This document shows, one piece after another, positions 22,005-29,974 of a DNA stretch of 64,000 nt. The notes beneath the pieces were generated by a model. That model saw only the letters and a program-made list of their open reading frames with translations. It was not told the DNA's origin and did no database searches. The translations under genes and the position numbers were made by a program. Origin of the DNA: Massilia varians (GTDB lineage Bacteria; Pseudomonadota; Gammaproteobacteria; Burkholderiales; Burkholderiaceae_D). The stretch is taken from assembly GCF_027923905.1 (NCBI RefSeq), contig NZ_AP026966.1, forward strand, positions 1,861,001-1,925,000. Reading direction: 5' to 3'. The first letter of the stretch is position 1. Every line of letters begins with the position of its first letter.

Positions 22005-22904
22005 ATGAATTCATCCGTGCTATCCGCATTGCCGACCGGTGCACCCCATGAGGGCGCACTGCACAACGGGGCTCAGGCCGATTCGAGCATGGGCGCATTG
22101 CTGCTCGATTCCGGCAAGCTCACCCCCGAGAGTGCCGAGCGTGTCCTGCGCATGCAGAAGGACCTCGGGATCCGCTTCGGCGAAGCCGCCGTGCGCCTGG
22201 GCCTGGTGAGCGAGGAAGACATCCAGCAGGTGCTGGCGCGCCAGTTCTCCTATCCTTATCTGCAGAAAGGGCAGGCCAACCTGTCGCCCAAGCTGGTGGC
22301 CGCCTACGACCCGTTCTCGCCGCAGGTCGAAGCCCTCCGGGCGATCCGCAGCCAGCTGATGCTGCGCTGGTTCGCCCGCGGACGGCGCGCCCTGGCGATC
22401 GCCGGCGTCACCCCGGAAGACGGTTCCAGCCTGTTCGCGGCCAACCTGGCGGTGGTGTTCTCCCAGCTGGGCGAGCAGACCCTGCTGGTGGACGCCAACC
22501 TGCGCAGCCCGCGCCAGCAGGAGATGTTCGGGGTCAAGCCGCGCCAGGGCCTGTCCGACCTGCTGGCCGGCCGCGCCGACCTCGACGTGATCCAGCGCGT
22601 TCCCGCTTTCGTCGACCTGTCCCTGATGCCGGCCGGTACGCTGCCGCCGAACCCGCAGGAACTGCTGGCGCGCGAAGGCTTCCGCAACCTGAACACCCAG
22701 CTCGAGTCGCGCTACGACGTGGTGCTGTACGACCTGCCGCCGTTTGCCAGCGGCGCCGATGCGCTGGCCGTGGCCGGGCGCGCCGGCGGCGTGCTGCTGG
22801 TGGCCTGCAAGCACCGCACCCGTATTTCCAACATCAGCCGCATGGCCGAGCAGATGGCCGAATCCGGTGCCGAAGTGGTCGGCTCGGTGGTGGTGGAGTT
22901 CTGA
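22005..22904 (+). CDS. epsG: EpsG, tyrosine-autokinase-like partner with degenerate P-loop
   Basis: A 299-residue cytoplasmic protein of the EpsG family. Residues about 30-90 resemble the T2SSE N-terminal domain (FGEAAVRLGLVSEEDIQQVLARQ). A MinD/Wzc-like kinase fold follows (about 105-299). The Walker A' Asp163 (LLVDANLRSPRQ) is present. The Walker A region reads GVTPEDGSS (residues 134-142) and has no lysine, and the C-terminus has no tyrosine cluster. Family members are called kinases, but ATP hydrolysis or autophosphorylation is doubtful here. It probably still docks on EpsF. It ends 1 base before the xrtB start. Confidence 0.85.
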   Translation: MNSSVLSALPTGAPHEGALHNGAQADSSMGALLLDSGKLTPESAERVLRMQKDLGIRFGEAAVRLGLVSEEDIQQVLARQFSYPYLQKGQANLSPKLVAAYDPFSPQVEALRAIRSQLMLRWFARGRRALAIAGVTPEDGSSLFAANLAVVFSQLGEQTLLVDANLRSPRQQEMFGVKPRQGLSDLLAGRADLDVIQRVPAFVDLSLMPAGTLPPNPQELLAREGFRNLNTQLESRYDVVLYDLPPFASGADALAVAGRAGGVLLVACKHRTRISNISRMAEQMAESGAEVVGSVVVEF

Positions 22905-22905
22905 G

Positions 22906-23889
22906 ATGGCGACGGCGGCACCAGATCACGCAAGGGCGCAGGCGGAACTCCCGCCCCCGACCCTGGCAGGGACCCTCGATGGCCTGAAGGGCTCCGTTTC
23001 CGAGTGGTGGCCGGTGTATGCCGGCCTGGCGATCCTGTTCGGTCCCACTTTCTACAGTCTGTTCACCGGCGCCTGGATCAGCGAAGAGCAGGGCCACGGA
23101 CCCATCATTTTCTTCCTGGCGCTCTGGCTCATCTGGCGCAAATGGCCCGAGGTCATGGCCGCGGTCGGTTCCAAGCCCGAGGGCAGCTGGGCCGGCTGGC
23201 CGGTGCTGGCGATCGGCCTGATGTTCCACCTGCTGGGCCGCTCGCAGAAGATCCTGATGTTCGAGGTGGCCTCGATCGTGGTGGTGATGGCGGCCCTGGT
23301 GCTGCTCAAGTTCGGCAGCCGCGCACTGCGCGTGCTGTGGTTCCCGTTCTTCTTCATGCTGTTCCTGATCCCGCTGCCGAGCGAGCTGGTGGCGGCGGTG
23401 ACGATGCCGATGAAGATGGCGGTGTCCTGGGTGACCGAGCACATCCTGTTCGCGCTGGGCTATCCGATCTCGCGCTCGGGCGTGGTGCTGCAGATGGGCC
23501 AGTACCAGCTGCTGGTGGCCGATGCCTGCGCCGGCCTGCAGACCCTGCTGACGCTGGAAGCGCTCGGCCTGTTCTACCTGAACCTGATGCGCCACCCGTC
23601 GGCCTTCCGCAACATCACGCTGGCGATCCTGATCGTCCCGATCTCGTTCACGGCCAACGTGATCCGCGTGATCGCCCTGACCCTGATCACCTATTACTTC
23701 GGCGATGCCGCCGGCCAGGGCTTCCTGCACGGCTTCGCCGGCATGGTGCTGTTCGTCACCGCGCTGCTGCTGATCCTGGCAGTCGACAACGGCCTGCAAT
23801 GGTGGATCAAGCGCCGCGGCAAGCGCGGCGGCGGCCCGGGCGCGGGCGGCGGCCGCCGCATGCCGGGCACCCTGAAGGAGGCAACATGA
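22906..23889 (+). CDS. xrtB: Exosortase B
   Basis: A 327-residue multi-pass inner-membrane transpeptidase-like enzyme that recognises PEP-CTERM tails. About eight membrane helices are seen. The proposed catalytic triad is Cys208 (VADACAGLQTL), Arg254 (TANVIRV) and His275 (FLHGFAGM). Length and the position between epsG and epsI place it in the XrtB group. Probable substrates in the window are the PEP-CTERM proteins at 43471 and 48582, though an XrtA elsewhere could also serve them. Its stop overlaps the epsI start in ATGA, so the two are coupled. Confidence 0.95.
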   Translation: MATAAPDHARAQAELPPPTLAGTLDGLKGSVSEWWPVYAGLAILFGPTFYSLFTGAWISEEQGHGPIIFFLALWLIWRKWPEVMAAVGSKPEGSWAGWPVLAIGLMFHLLGRSQKILMFEVASIVVVMAALVLLKFGSRALRVLWFPFFFMLFLIPLPSELVAAVTMPMKMAVSWVTEHILFALGYPISRSGVVLQMGQYQLLVADACAGLQTLLTLEALGLFYLNLMRHPSAFRNITLAILIVPISFTANVIRVIALTLITYYFGDAAGQGFLHGFAGMVLFVTALLLILAVDNGLQWWIKRRGKRGGGPGAGGGRRMPGTLKEAT

Positions 23890-24638
23890 ACCGCCGTTTC
23901 GCCATCAGCGTGGTGCTGGGCCTGGCCATGGCCGGCACCTCGGCCCTGACCGGGGCGCTCACCCCGAAGCCGCGGGTGCTGCAGCCGCATGAGCAGTTCA
24001 GCCTGGAACAAATGATCCCGCAGCGCTTCGGCGACTGGCGCATCGACCCCTCGGTGGTGCCGCTCGCGCCCGATCCGGAGCAGCAGAGCATGCTGGAAAA
24101 GATCTATGACCAGACCCTGTCGCGCACCTACATCAACAGCCAGGGACAGCGCGTGATGCTGTCGATCGCCTATGGCGGCGACCAGAGCAAGGCGCTGCAG
24201 CTGCACCTGCCCGAAGTCTGCTACGTGGCCCAGGGCTTCCAGATGCAGAAGGACGCCGAGGACAGCCTGGCGACCCGTTTCGGCGAGCTGCCGGTCAAGC
24301 GCCTGGTGGCGCGCCTGCACGAGCGCAACGAGCCGATCACCTACTGGATCACGATCGGCGAGCACGCCGCGCGCGCCGGCATCCAGCAGAAGCTGCGCCG
24401 CCTGGCCTACGGCCTGTCGGGAGAAATCCCGGACGGCATGCTGGTGAGGGTCTCGACCATCCAGGCCAACGAGACCCAGGCCTACGGGGTGCAGGACCGC
24501 TTCGTCGCCGAGATGCTGGGCGTCATGGCGCCGCGCGACCGTACCCGCCTGCTGGGCGCGGACCTGGCGGGTGCACCGGAAACCGCCCCCGCCGCCGCCG
24601 CGGCGGCGCCGGCGGCGCACGGCGCGGCGCGTGGCTGA
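23886..24638 (+). CDS. epsI: EpsI family exosortase-associated protein
   Basis: A 250-residue protein with one N-terminal hydrophobic segment and a periplasmic domain of the EpsI family. The family motif appears as HLPEVCYVAQGF, with the single conserved Cys. In some exosortases EpsI is fused to the C-terminus of the enzyme, which supports a joint function with XrtB. The last 25 residues are an Ala/Pro/Gly tail not typical of the domain. It is translationally coupled to xrtB by a 4-base overlap. Confidence 0.92.
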   Translation: MNRRFAISVVLGLAMAGTSALTGALTPKPRVLQPHEQFSLEQMIPQRFGDWRIDPSVVPLAPDPEQQSMLEKIYDQTLSRTYINSQGQRVMLSIAYGGDQSKALQLHLPEVCYVAQGFQMQKDAEDSLATRFGELPVKRLVARLHERNEPITYWITIGEHAARAGIQQKLRRLAYGLSGEIPDGMLVRVSTIQANETQAYGVQDRFVAEMLGVMAPRDRTRLLGADLAGAPETAPAAAAAAPAAHGAARG

Positions 24639-24662
24639 CACAGGGGAAAGACAACAGCGCCG

Positions 24663-26126
24663 ATGAACACGATCCTCCCATACATTTATTACTCGCTGCC
24701 GTGGGCCTTCATCATCGGCCTGTCGATCGCAGCCGTCGCGGGGATCGGCATCGGTATCGCATGGCCGCGTTTCCTGGTCTACCCCTACCTGGCGGTCTAC
24801 TTCTGCATGAACTCCACCAGCTACGGGAACATGGCGATCTTCGCCACCCGCAGCATCTACAGCCGCGGCTCCGGCCTGCTGCTGTTCGGCCTGGTGCTGT
24901 GGTACGTGCTGGGCGCCTGGGCCTGCGCCCGGGTGGCGGCCACCTTCCAGCGCTATCCGACCCCGGCCTGCAACCTGCGGCCCTGGTTCTGGGCCTGGTT
25001 CGCGCTGCTGCTCGGCCACCTCGCCGTGGGCCTGATGAACGGCGTCACGGTGGCCGAGGCCCTGACGCCGCAGGGCTTCTCGAACATCGTCTGGATGGCG
25101 CCGCTGATCTCGCTGATGCTGCTGTCCTTCCGCACCCGCGAACACCTGCTCGAGCTGACCCATTTCATCCTGATCGTGGGCCTGTGCCGCTCGCTGTTCG
25201 GCCTGGTGCGCTGGGCCGCCTTCGGGGGCGACCCGAACAACGTGTATGCGAACCTGAACGCGATCAAGATCCGCCTGACCTTCTTCGACATCAACGACAG
25301 CCTGGTGTGCACGATCGCCTTCGCGATCGCCGCCGTCCACCTGTTCCAGACCGTCAAGACCGACCGCCCGAAATTCTGGCGCGCCATCGAGTGGATGACC
25401 TTGATCTCCACCGCGCTGTGCATCCTGCTGTCCTACCGCCGCAGCGCCTGGATCGGCTTCATGCTGGCCTTCCTGGTGATCATGATGCGCTTCCCGCTCA
25501 AGCGCCGCATGCAGCTGATGACCGCCGGGCTGCCGGTGGTCGGGGCCGCGCTCACCTACGTCGCGGTCCAGCGCCTGTCGCAGACCAAGGGGGCCGGCAG
25601 CGGCCTGTCCAGCCTGGTCTACGACATGCAGTCCAAGCGCTTCGGGCCCGAGAGCGAGCGGGTGCTGGAACTGAAGTTCGCGCTGGGCGACTTCCTGGCC
25701 AACCCGATCACCGGCATCGGCACCTGGGGCAGGTACACCGGCTACCAGTACATCTCGTGGCAGCAGAACCCGGACGGCGGCCTGTTCCTGCATAGCGGGG
25801 TGCTGCACATCGCCCTCAAGAGCGGCCTGATCGGCATGGCGCTGCTGTTCGGCACCTTGATCACCTTCGTGCTGTTCGCGCGCCGCGCTCTCAAGCAATT
25901 ACCGCCGGAACTGCTTGGCCTGGCCACGGCCGGGGTGGCGGGGCTCGCCTTCATGATTCCCGACTTCCTGATCGGCACGCCGTTCCCGCAGGTGCGCACC
26001 AGCCAGATGCTGGCCATCTGCATCGCCCTGCCTTACCTGGCGATGGCGGTGGCCAGGGCGACGCCGGTCACCAGGCCCGCGGTGAAACCCTTCACGCCGC
26101 CGCGTCCCCACCTGGTGCCCGCCTGA
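24663..26126 (+). CDS. O-antigen ligase/Wzy-like membrane protein
   Basis: A 487-residue integral membrane protein with about twelve helices. A large periplasmic loop (about 305-375) follows a Wzy_C-type region (SYRRSAWIGFMLAFLVI), as in O-antigen ligases and polymerases. In an eps cluster with Wzx and Wzz homologues the likely role is polymerisation of lipid-linked repeats, or ligation of glycan to an acceptor. Sequence alone does not separate these. Its stop overlaps the flippase start by one base. The C-terminus is Pro-rich and cytosolic. Confidence 0.82.
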   Translation: MNTILPYIYYSLPWAFIIGLSIAAVAGIGIGIAWPRFLVYPYLAVYFCMNSTSYGNMAIFATRSIYSRGSGLLLFGLVLWYVLGAWACARVAATFQRYPTPACNLRPWFWAWFALLLGHLAVGLMNGVTVAEALTPQGFSNIVWMAPLISLMLLSFRTREHLLELTHFILIVGLCRSLFGLVRWAAFGGDPNNVYANLNAIKIRLTFFDINDSLVCTIAFAIAAVHLFQTVKTDRPKFWRAIEWMTLISTALCILLSYRRSAWIGFMLAFLVIMMRFPLKRRMQLMTAGLPVVGAALTYVAVQRLSQTKGAGSGLSSLVYDMQSKRFGPESERVLELKFALGDFLANPITGIGTWGRYTGYQYISWQQNPDGGLFLHSGVLHIALKSGLIGMALLFGTLITFVLFARRALKQLPPELLGLATAGVAGLAFMIPDFLIGTPFPQVRTSQMLAICIALPYLAMAVARATPVTRPAVKPFTPPRPHLVPA

Positions 26127-27649
26127 TGAACCTGCGTCTTGCCCGTAACGCCTGGTCGAACCTGCTCGGCGCGGCCATCCCCGCGCTGGTCATGCTCGGC
26201 ACCGTGCCCCTGGTGGTCAAGGGCCTGGGCGACGCCGGCTACGGCCTGTATTCGCTGGTCACGGCCATCGTCGGCTATTTCGCCGTCATCGACATCAACG
26301 TCACCGCCGGGTCGGTCAAGTACATCGCCGAGCACAATGCGCGCAAGGACGACGAACGCATCCACGAGACGGTGTCCTTCGGCCTCGCTACCTACGCGGG
26401 CATCGGCCTGCTGGGCGCGCTCGGCCTGTTCTTCAGCGCCGGCTGGCTGGTCGGCGGCGTGTTCGCGGTGCCCCAGCACCTGGTTCCCGAAGCGACCGCC
26501 ACCTTGCGGCTGGCCGCGCTCGGCTTCCTGGCCGGCCAGCTGCAGAGCTACCTGAACAGCGTGCCGCAGTCGCTGATGCGCTACGACATCTCGGCGCGCC
26601 TGGAAATGGTGTTCGGCACCCTGGTGCCCCTGGCCACCGTCGGCGTGCTGCTGCTCGGCTACGGGCTGTTCGAGGTGATCCTGCTGCGGGTGGCCGCCAG
26701 CACCCTGCATTGTTCGATCCTGTGGGGCGCGATCCGGCGCCTGCTGCCCGGGCTGCGCTGGCGCTGGCCGGGAAGCGCCTTCCGCAATGCGCTGCTGGGC
26801 TTCTCGGCCTACTCCTTCCTGTCGCGCTTTGCCACGCTGTCCTATGCCCATGCCGACAAGCTGATCATCGGCGCCCTGGTGGGCGTCACCGGCCTGGCGT
26901 ATTTCACGGTGGCAGCCACGCTCGCCAACCGCGTGCTGAGCCTGACCTTCCGCCTGTCGGGCGTGTTCTTCCCGGCGGCCAGCGCGCTGGCCGCCAGCGG
27001 AGAGTATGCGCGCCTCGACCGCGTCTACCTGAAGGCGACCCGCTACGTGGTCTTCCTGAACGCCGCGATCCTGGTGCTGGTGGCCGTGTTCGCGCACCAG
27101 ATTCTCGGCTACTGGATGAACGAGGACTTCGCCCGCGCCGGCGCGATGGTGCTGGCCGTGATGGCGCTGTCCCAGTTCGTCGACTCGCTCACCAGCCTGC
27201 CGTCGCTGGTCAACGACGGCATGGGCCACCCGCGCGTGTCCGGCCTGTTCGCCGTCACCCGCGCCCTGGCCGGCCTGGCCATCGTCTACACCGGCGTGGC
27301 TGGCTGGGGCATCGATGGCGCCGCCTGGGGCCACCTGGTGGCCTCGCTCGTCTTTACCAGCGTGTTCCTGGTCTACGTCCATGGCCGCACCGTGCCGACC
27401 ACCCTCGGACGGCTGCTGGGGCAGGGCTATGCGCCGGGCCTGTTCGGCGTGGTCCTGGTGGCGGTCGCCGCCACCGCCGCCGAGCAGCTGTTCGACCGCG
27501 GCGCCTGGGATTTCGTGTTCATTCTCGGCGTGACCGTGCTGCTGCTGGGCGTGCACGGCGCGCTGTTCGTCGTCGAGCGCGACGACCGGCTGATGGCATG
27601 GTCGCGCCTGAAGGCCGGCTGGTCGCGCTGGCAGGCGAAAGGAGCCTAG
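26126..27649 (+). CDS. Oligosaccharide flippase (Wzx family)
   Basis: A 507-residue MOP-superfamily transporter with about twelve to fourteen membrane helices. It would move undecaprenyl-linked repeat units from the cytoplasmic to the periplasmic face. The N-terminal NLLGAAIPALVMLGTVPLVVKGLGDAGYGLYSL matches the family start pattern. Charged residues typical of Wzx are scattered through the first half. It overlaps the upstream polymerase/ligase gene and is followed 3 bases later by a glycosyltransferase, so the three form one coupled block. Confidence 0.9.
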   Translation: MNLRLARNAWSNLLGAAIPALVMLGTVPLVVKGLGDAGYGLYSLVTAIVGYFAVIDINVTAGSVKYIAEHNARKDDERIHETVSFGLATYAGIGLLGALGLFFSAGWLVGGVFAVPQHLVPEATATLRLAALGFLAGQLQSYLNSVPQSLMRYDISARLEMVFGTLVPLATVGVLLLGYGLFEVILLRVAASTLHCSILWGAIRRLLPGLRWRWPGSAFRNALLGFSAYSFLSRFATLSYAHADKLIIGALVGVTGLAYFTVAATLANRVLSLTFRLSGVFFPAASALAASGEYARLDRVYLKATRYVVFLNAAILVLVAVFAHQILGYWMNEDFARAGAMVLAVMALSQFVDSLTSLPSLVNDGMGHPRVSGLFAVTRALAGLAIVYTGVAGWGIDGAAWGHLVASLVFTSVFLVYVHGRTVPTTLGRLLGQGYAPGLFGVVLVAVAATAAEQLFDRGAWDFVFILGVTVLLLGVHGALFVVERDDRLMAWSRLKAGWSRWQAKGA

Positions 27650-27652
27650 ATT

Positions 27653-28873
27653 TTGCGGATATTGATGGTGTCGGAAGATTTGCCGGGCGCCCAGCTCGGC
27701 GGCCTGGCCAAGCATGTCGTCACGCTGTCGAATGCCCTGCTCGAAGAAGGCCACCACGTGGACATCATGGGCCGCTCGGACCGGGCCCACCCGAAAAGCG
27801 CCGAGGAAATCGGCTTCCACGGGCAATTCATCCCCGGGTTCGACTTCCGCCGGGTCGGCTGGAAGGAAGCCCAGCTGGGCTTTTTCAACCCCGCCAAGCG
27901 GCCCTGGTTCGCCGCCAGGGTGGCGCGCGCGCTGTCCGCGCATGCGCGCAGGATCGGCGACTACGACGTGGTGCACTACCACGGCCACCTGCCCATGACC
28001 GGGCTGTATGTCGATGCCGGCCTGAACTTCGTCCAGACCCGCCACGACCAGGGCAGCGAATGCGTGACCCACCTGCGCTTCAGAAACGGCGCCGTGTGCG
28101 AGGCGACCTCGCCGCGCGCCTGCGCCGGCTGCGCCCACGCGGCGCCGGGGCCGGTGCGCACCCTGTTGTCCGGCCACGCGGTGGCGCGCTACCGGGGCGA
28201 GACCGAGCGCACGTTCGCGCAGCACAAGACGATCTTCGTGTCGGACTTCCTGCGCCGCCAGTTCCTGCGCACGCTGCCGCATGCGGACCTGGGGCGCTCG
28301 CGCGTGATCCACAACTTCATCAATTACCGCAAGCTGGCGCGCCTGGCCAGCGCCAGCGGCGCCCCCAGGCCGGGGCAGGTGCTGCTGGCCGGGCGCATCG
28401 ATACCGGCAAGGGCTTCGCCGAATTCCTGGCCGCGGCGCGCGCGCGCCTGCCGGCCGGGGCGCAGCTGCTGGTGGTCGGCGACGGCCCGCTGCGCGCGCG
28501 CCTGGAGGCCGAGTATGCGAGCGAACAGATACGCTTCCTCGGCTGGCAAGCGAACCAGGACGTGGTGGCCCTGACCGCCACCAGCCATGCCTGCGTGGTG
28601 CCCTCGGTGTGGGAAGAACCCTGCGGCACCACCATTCTCGAAGCGCTGGCACTGGGCCGACCCTGCCTGGCCCTGGCGCGCGGCGGCAACCCCGAGCTTG
28701 CCGTCTACGAGTCCTATCCCGGCCAGCTGCGCCTGGCCACGTCGATGGAGGAGCTGGTCACGCAGCTCGTCGACGAACTGGCGCGGCCGGCCCAGGCGCG
28801 TCCATTGCCGGCAATCGCCGGGATGGACGTTTTCCAGGCCCTTCCCAAGATCGTGGACTTCTATGCACAATAA
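27653..28873 (+). CDS. Glycosyltransferase family 4
   Basis: A 406-residue GT-B fold enzyme. The start is TTG at 27653, supported by GGAG upstream and by the first strand RILMVSEDLPGAQLGGLAKHV; an ATG four codons later would cut that strand. The donor-binding half contains LLAGRIDTGKGFAEFL and the E-x7-E motif in PSVWEEPCGTTILEALALG. Four cysteines cluster at about 141-163 (CVTHLRF...VCEATS...CAGC), possibly a metal-binding insertion of this subfamily. The sugar and linkage are unknown. The 3' end overlaps the next glycosyltransferase by 11 bases. Confidence 0.88.
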   Translation: MRILMVSEDLPGAQLGGLAKHVVTLSNALLEEGHHVDIMGRSDRAHPKSAEEIGFHGQFIPGFDFRRVGWKEAQLGFFNPAKRPWFAARVARALSAHARRIGDYDVVHYHGHLPMTGLYVDAGLNFVQTRHDQGSECVTHLRFRNGAVCEATSPRACAGCAHAAPGPVRTLLSGHAVARYRGETERTFAQHKTIFVSDFLRRQFLRTLPHADLGRSRVIHNFINYRKLARLASASGAPRPGQVLLAGRIDTGKGFAEFLAAARARLPAGAQLLVVGDGPLRARLEAEYASEQIRFLGWQANQDVVALTATSHACVVPSVWEEPCGTTILEALALGRPCLALARGGNPELAVYESYPGQLRLATSMEELVTQLVDELARPAQARPLPAIAGMDVFQALPKIVDFYAQ

Positions 28874-29684
28874 TTCTTCGACCCCTGCCGCCGGCAAGCC
28901 GACTTTTTCCATCGTTACCTGCACCTGGAACAGTGCCGCGACCCTGGCCGATACCCTGGCCTCGGTCCAGGCCCAGACCTGCCAGGACTACGAACACATT
29001 TTCGTGGACGGCGGCTCCACCGACGAGACCCTCGACATGATCGCCGCCTACATGCGCGACAGGCCAGGCAACAAGCGGGTGCTGCGCGACGTCGGCGGCG
29101 GCATCAGCCGCGCCATGAACCAGGGCATCGAAGCGGCACGGGGCGAGTACATCGCCCATCTGCATTCGGACGATTATTACAACGGGCCCGACGTGCTGGC
29201 CACCGTCAAGCGCGCCTTCGACGAGGCCCAGGCGGCAGAGCGGCCGGTGGACTGGGTGTACGGGAACATCCAGGTCCTGAAGGACGGCAAGATGGTGCCG
29301 CCGTACGCGATGCCGGCCTTTTCCTACCGCTCTTTCGTGGCCGGGCGCAGCTCGATCCCGCACCCGGCCGTGTTCATCCGCAAGTCGGCGTTCGAGCGCG
29401 TGGGGGCCTTCGATGAGAAGCTCAAGTACGCCATGGACATCGACTTGTGGCTGCGCCTGGGCGCGGTGGCGCGCCCGGCCATGATCGACCAGCCCCTGAC
29501 CGTGTTCCGCGACCATGCGGGCAGCGTGTCCTCGGCCAACCGCCTGAAGGCGCGCCAGGAAGAATTCAACGTGCGCCGACGCCACATGGACAAGGCGCCA
29601 CTGGCCTTCGGTATTTACTGCCTGCGCTACCTGAAACGGGTGCGCGAGCTGCAGGCCGAGGCGCGCGCCGTGCCGGCGCAATGA
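28863..29684 (+). CDS. Glycosyltransferase family 2
   Basis: A 273-residue GT-A enzyme with the family opening FSIVTCTWNSAATLADTL, the acidic motif LHSDDYY for divalent metal and nucleotide-sugar binding, and the later AMDIDLWLRLG with its ED-like acidic pair. No membrane helices are seen. It ends the first eps block: the following 290 bases are AT-rich and carry no gene. Donor and acceptor cannot be assigned. Confidence 0.9.
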   Translation: MHNNSSTPAAGKPTFSIVTCTWNSAATLADTLASVQAQTCQDYEHIFVDGGSTDETLDMIAAYMRDRPGNKRVLRDVGGGISRAMNQGIEAARGEYIAHLHSDDYYNGPDVLATVKRAFDEAQAAERPVDWVYGNIQVLKDGKMVPPYAMPAFSYRSFVAGRSSIPHPAVFIRKSAFERVGAFDEKLKYAMDIDLWLRLGAVARPAMIDQPLTVFRDHAGSVSSANRLKARQEEFNVRRRHMDKAPLAFGIYCLRYLKRVRELQAEARAVPAQ

Positions 29685-29974
29685 AAGGAGATAGCTTTCC
29701 GACAGCTTTGCCGTTTTGTCTTTCCAGGCAGTTTAGAGTCGTTAGAAGCCTGCAAATATTATTCGGTAAAAGTTGAAAATTTGTCGTGGGATTTCCGCAA
29801 AGCAAGGAAGAAATGTGTGATTTCTTTGGGGAATTTGCCTGTGCTCAACTTACTTTGGGGTAGCATAACTGCTGTCAAGTAAGTAGTTTCTGTAGCGCAG
29901 CCAATTGTTCTCCCGCCAGCCGGCCAGCCCGGCCTGGCGCATGGATGTCAAGATTTTTTTCTCGGAGTACCCAC
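29685..29974. other. 290-base AT-rich intergenic region
   Basis: No gene is seen. It is distinctly AT-richer than its surroundings. It contains CTGCAAATATT near 29750, which shares CTGCAAATA with the palindrome at 35561, and a TAGCAT -10-like hexamer near 29861 with no well-spaced -35. It probably holds the promoter of the secreted lyase gene. No terminator with a T-run was found for the upstream block. Confidence 0.4.

Noticed and set aside
23694..25898. A long open frame of over 700 codons on the minus strand opposite xrtB, epsI and the ligase-like gene
   Set aside because: It is composed of His/Gln/Arg/Ala-rich low-complexity text typical of antisense frames in GC-rich genes, and the plus strand carries clear family motifs throughout.
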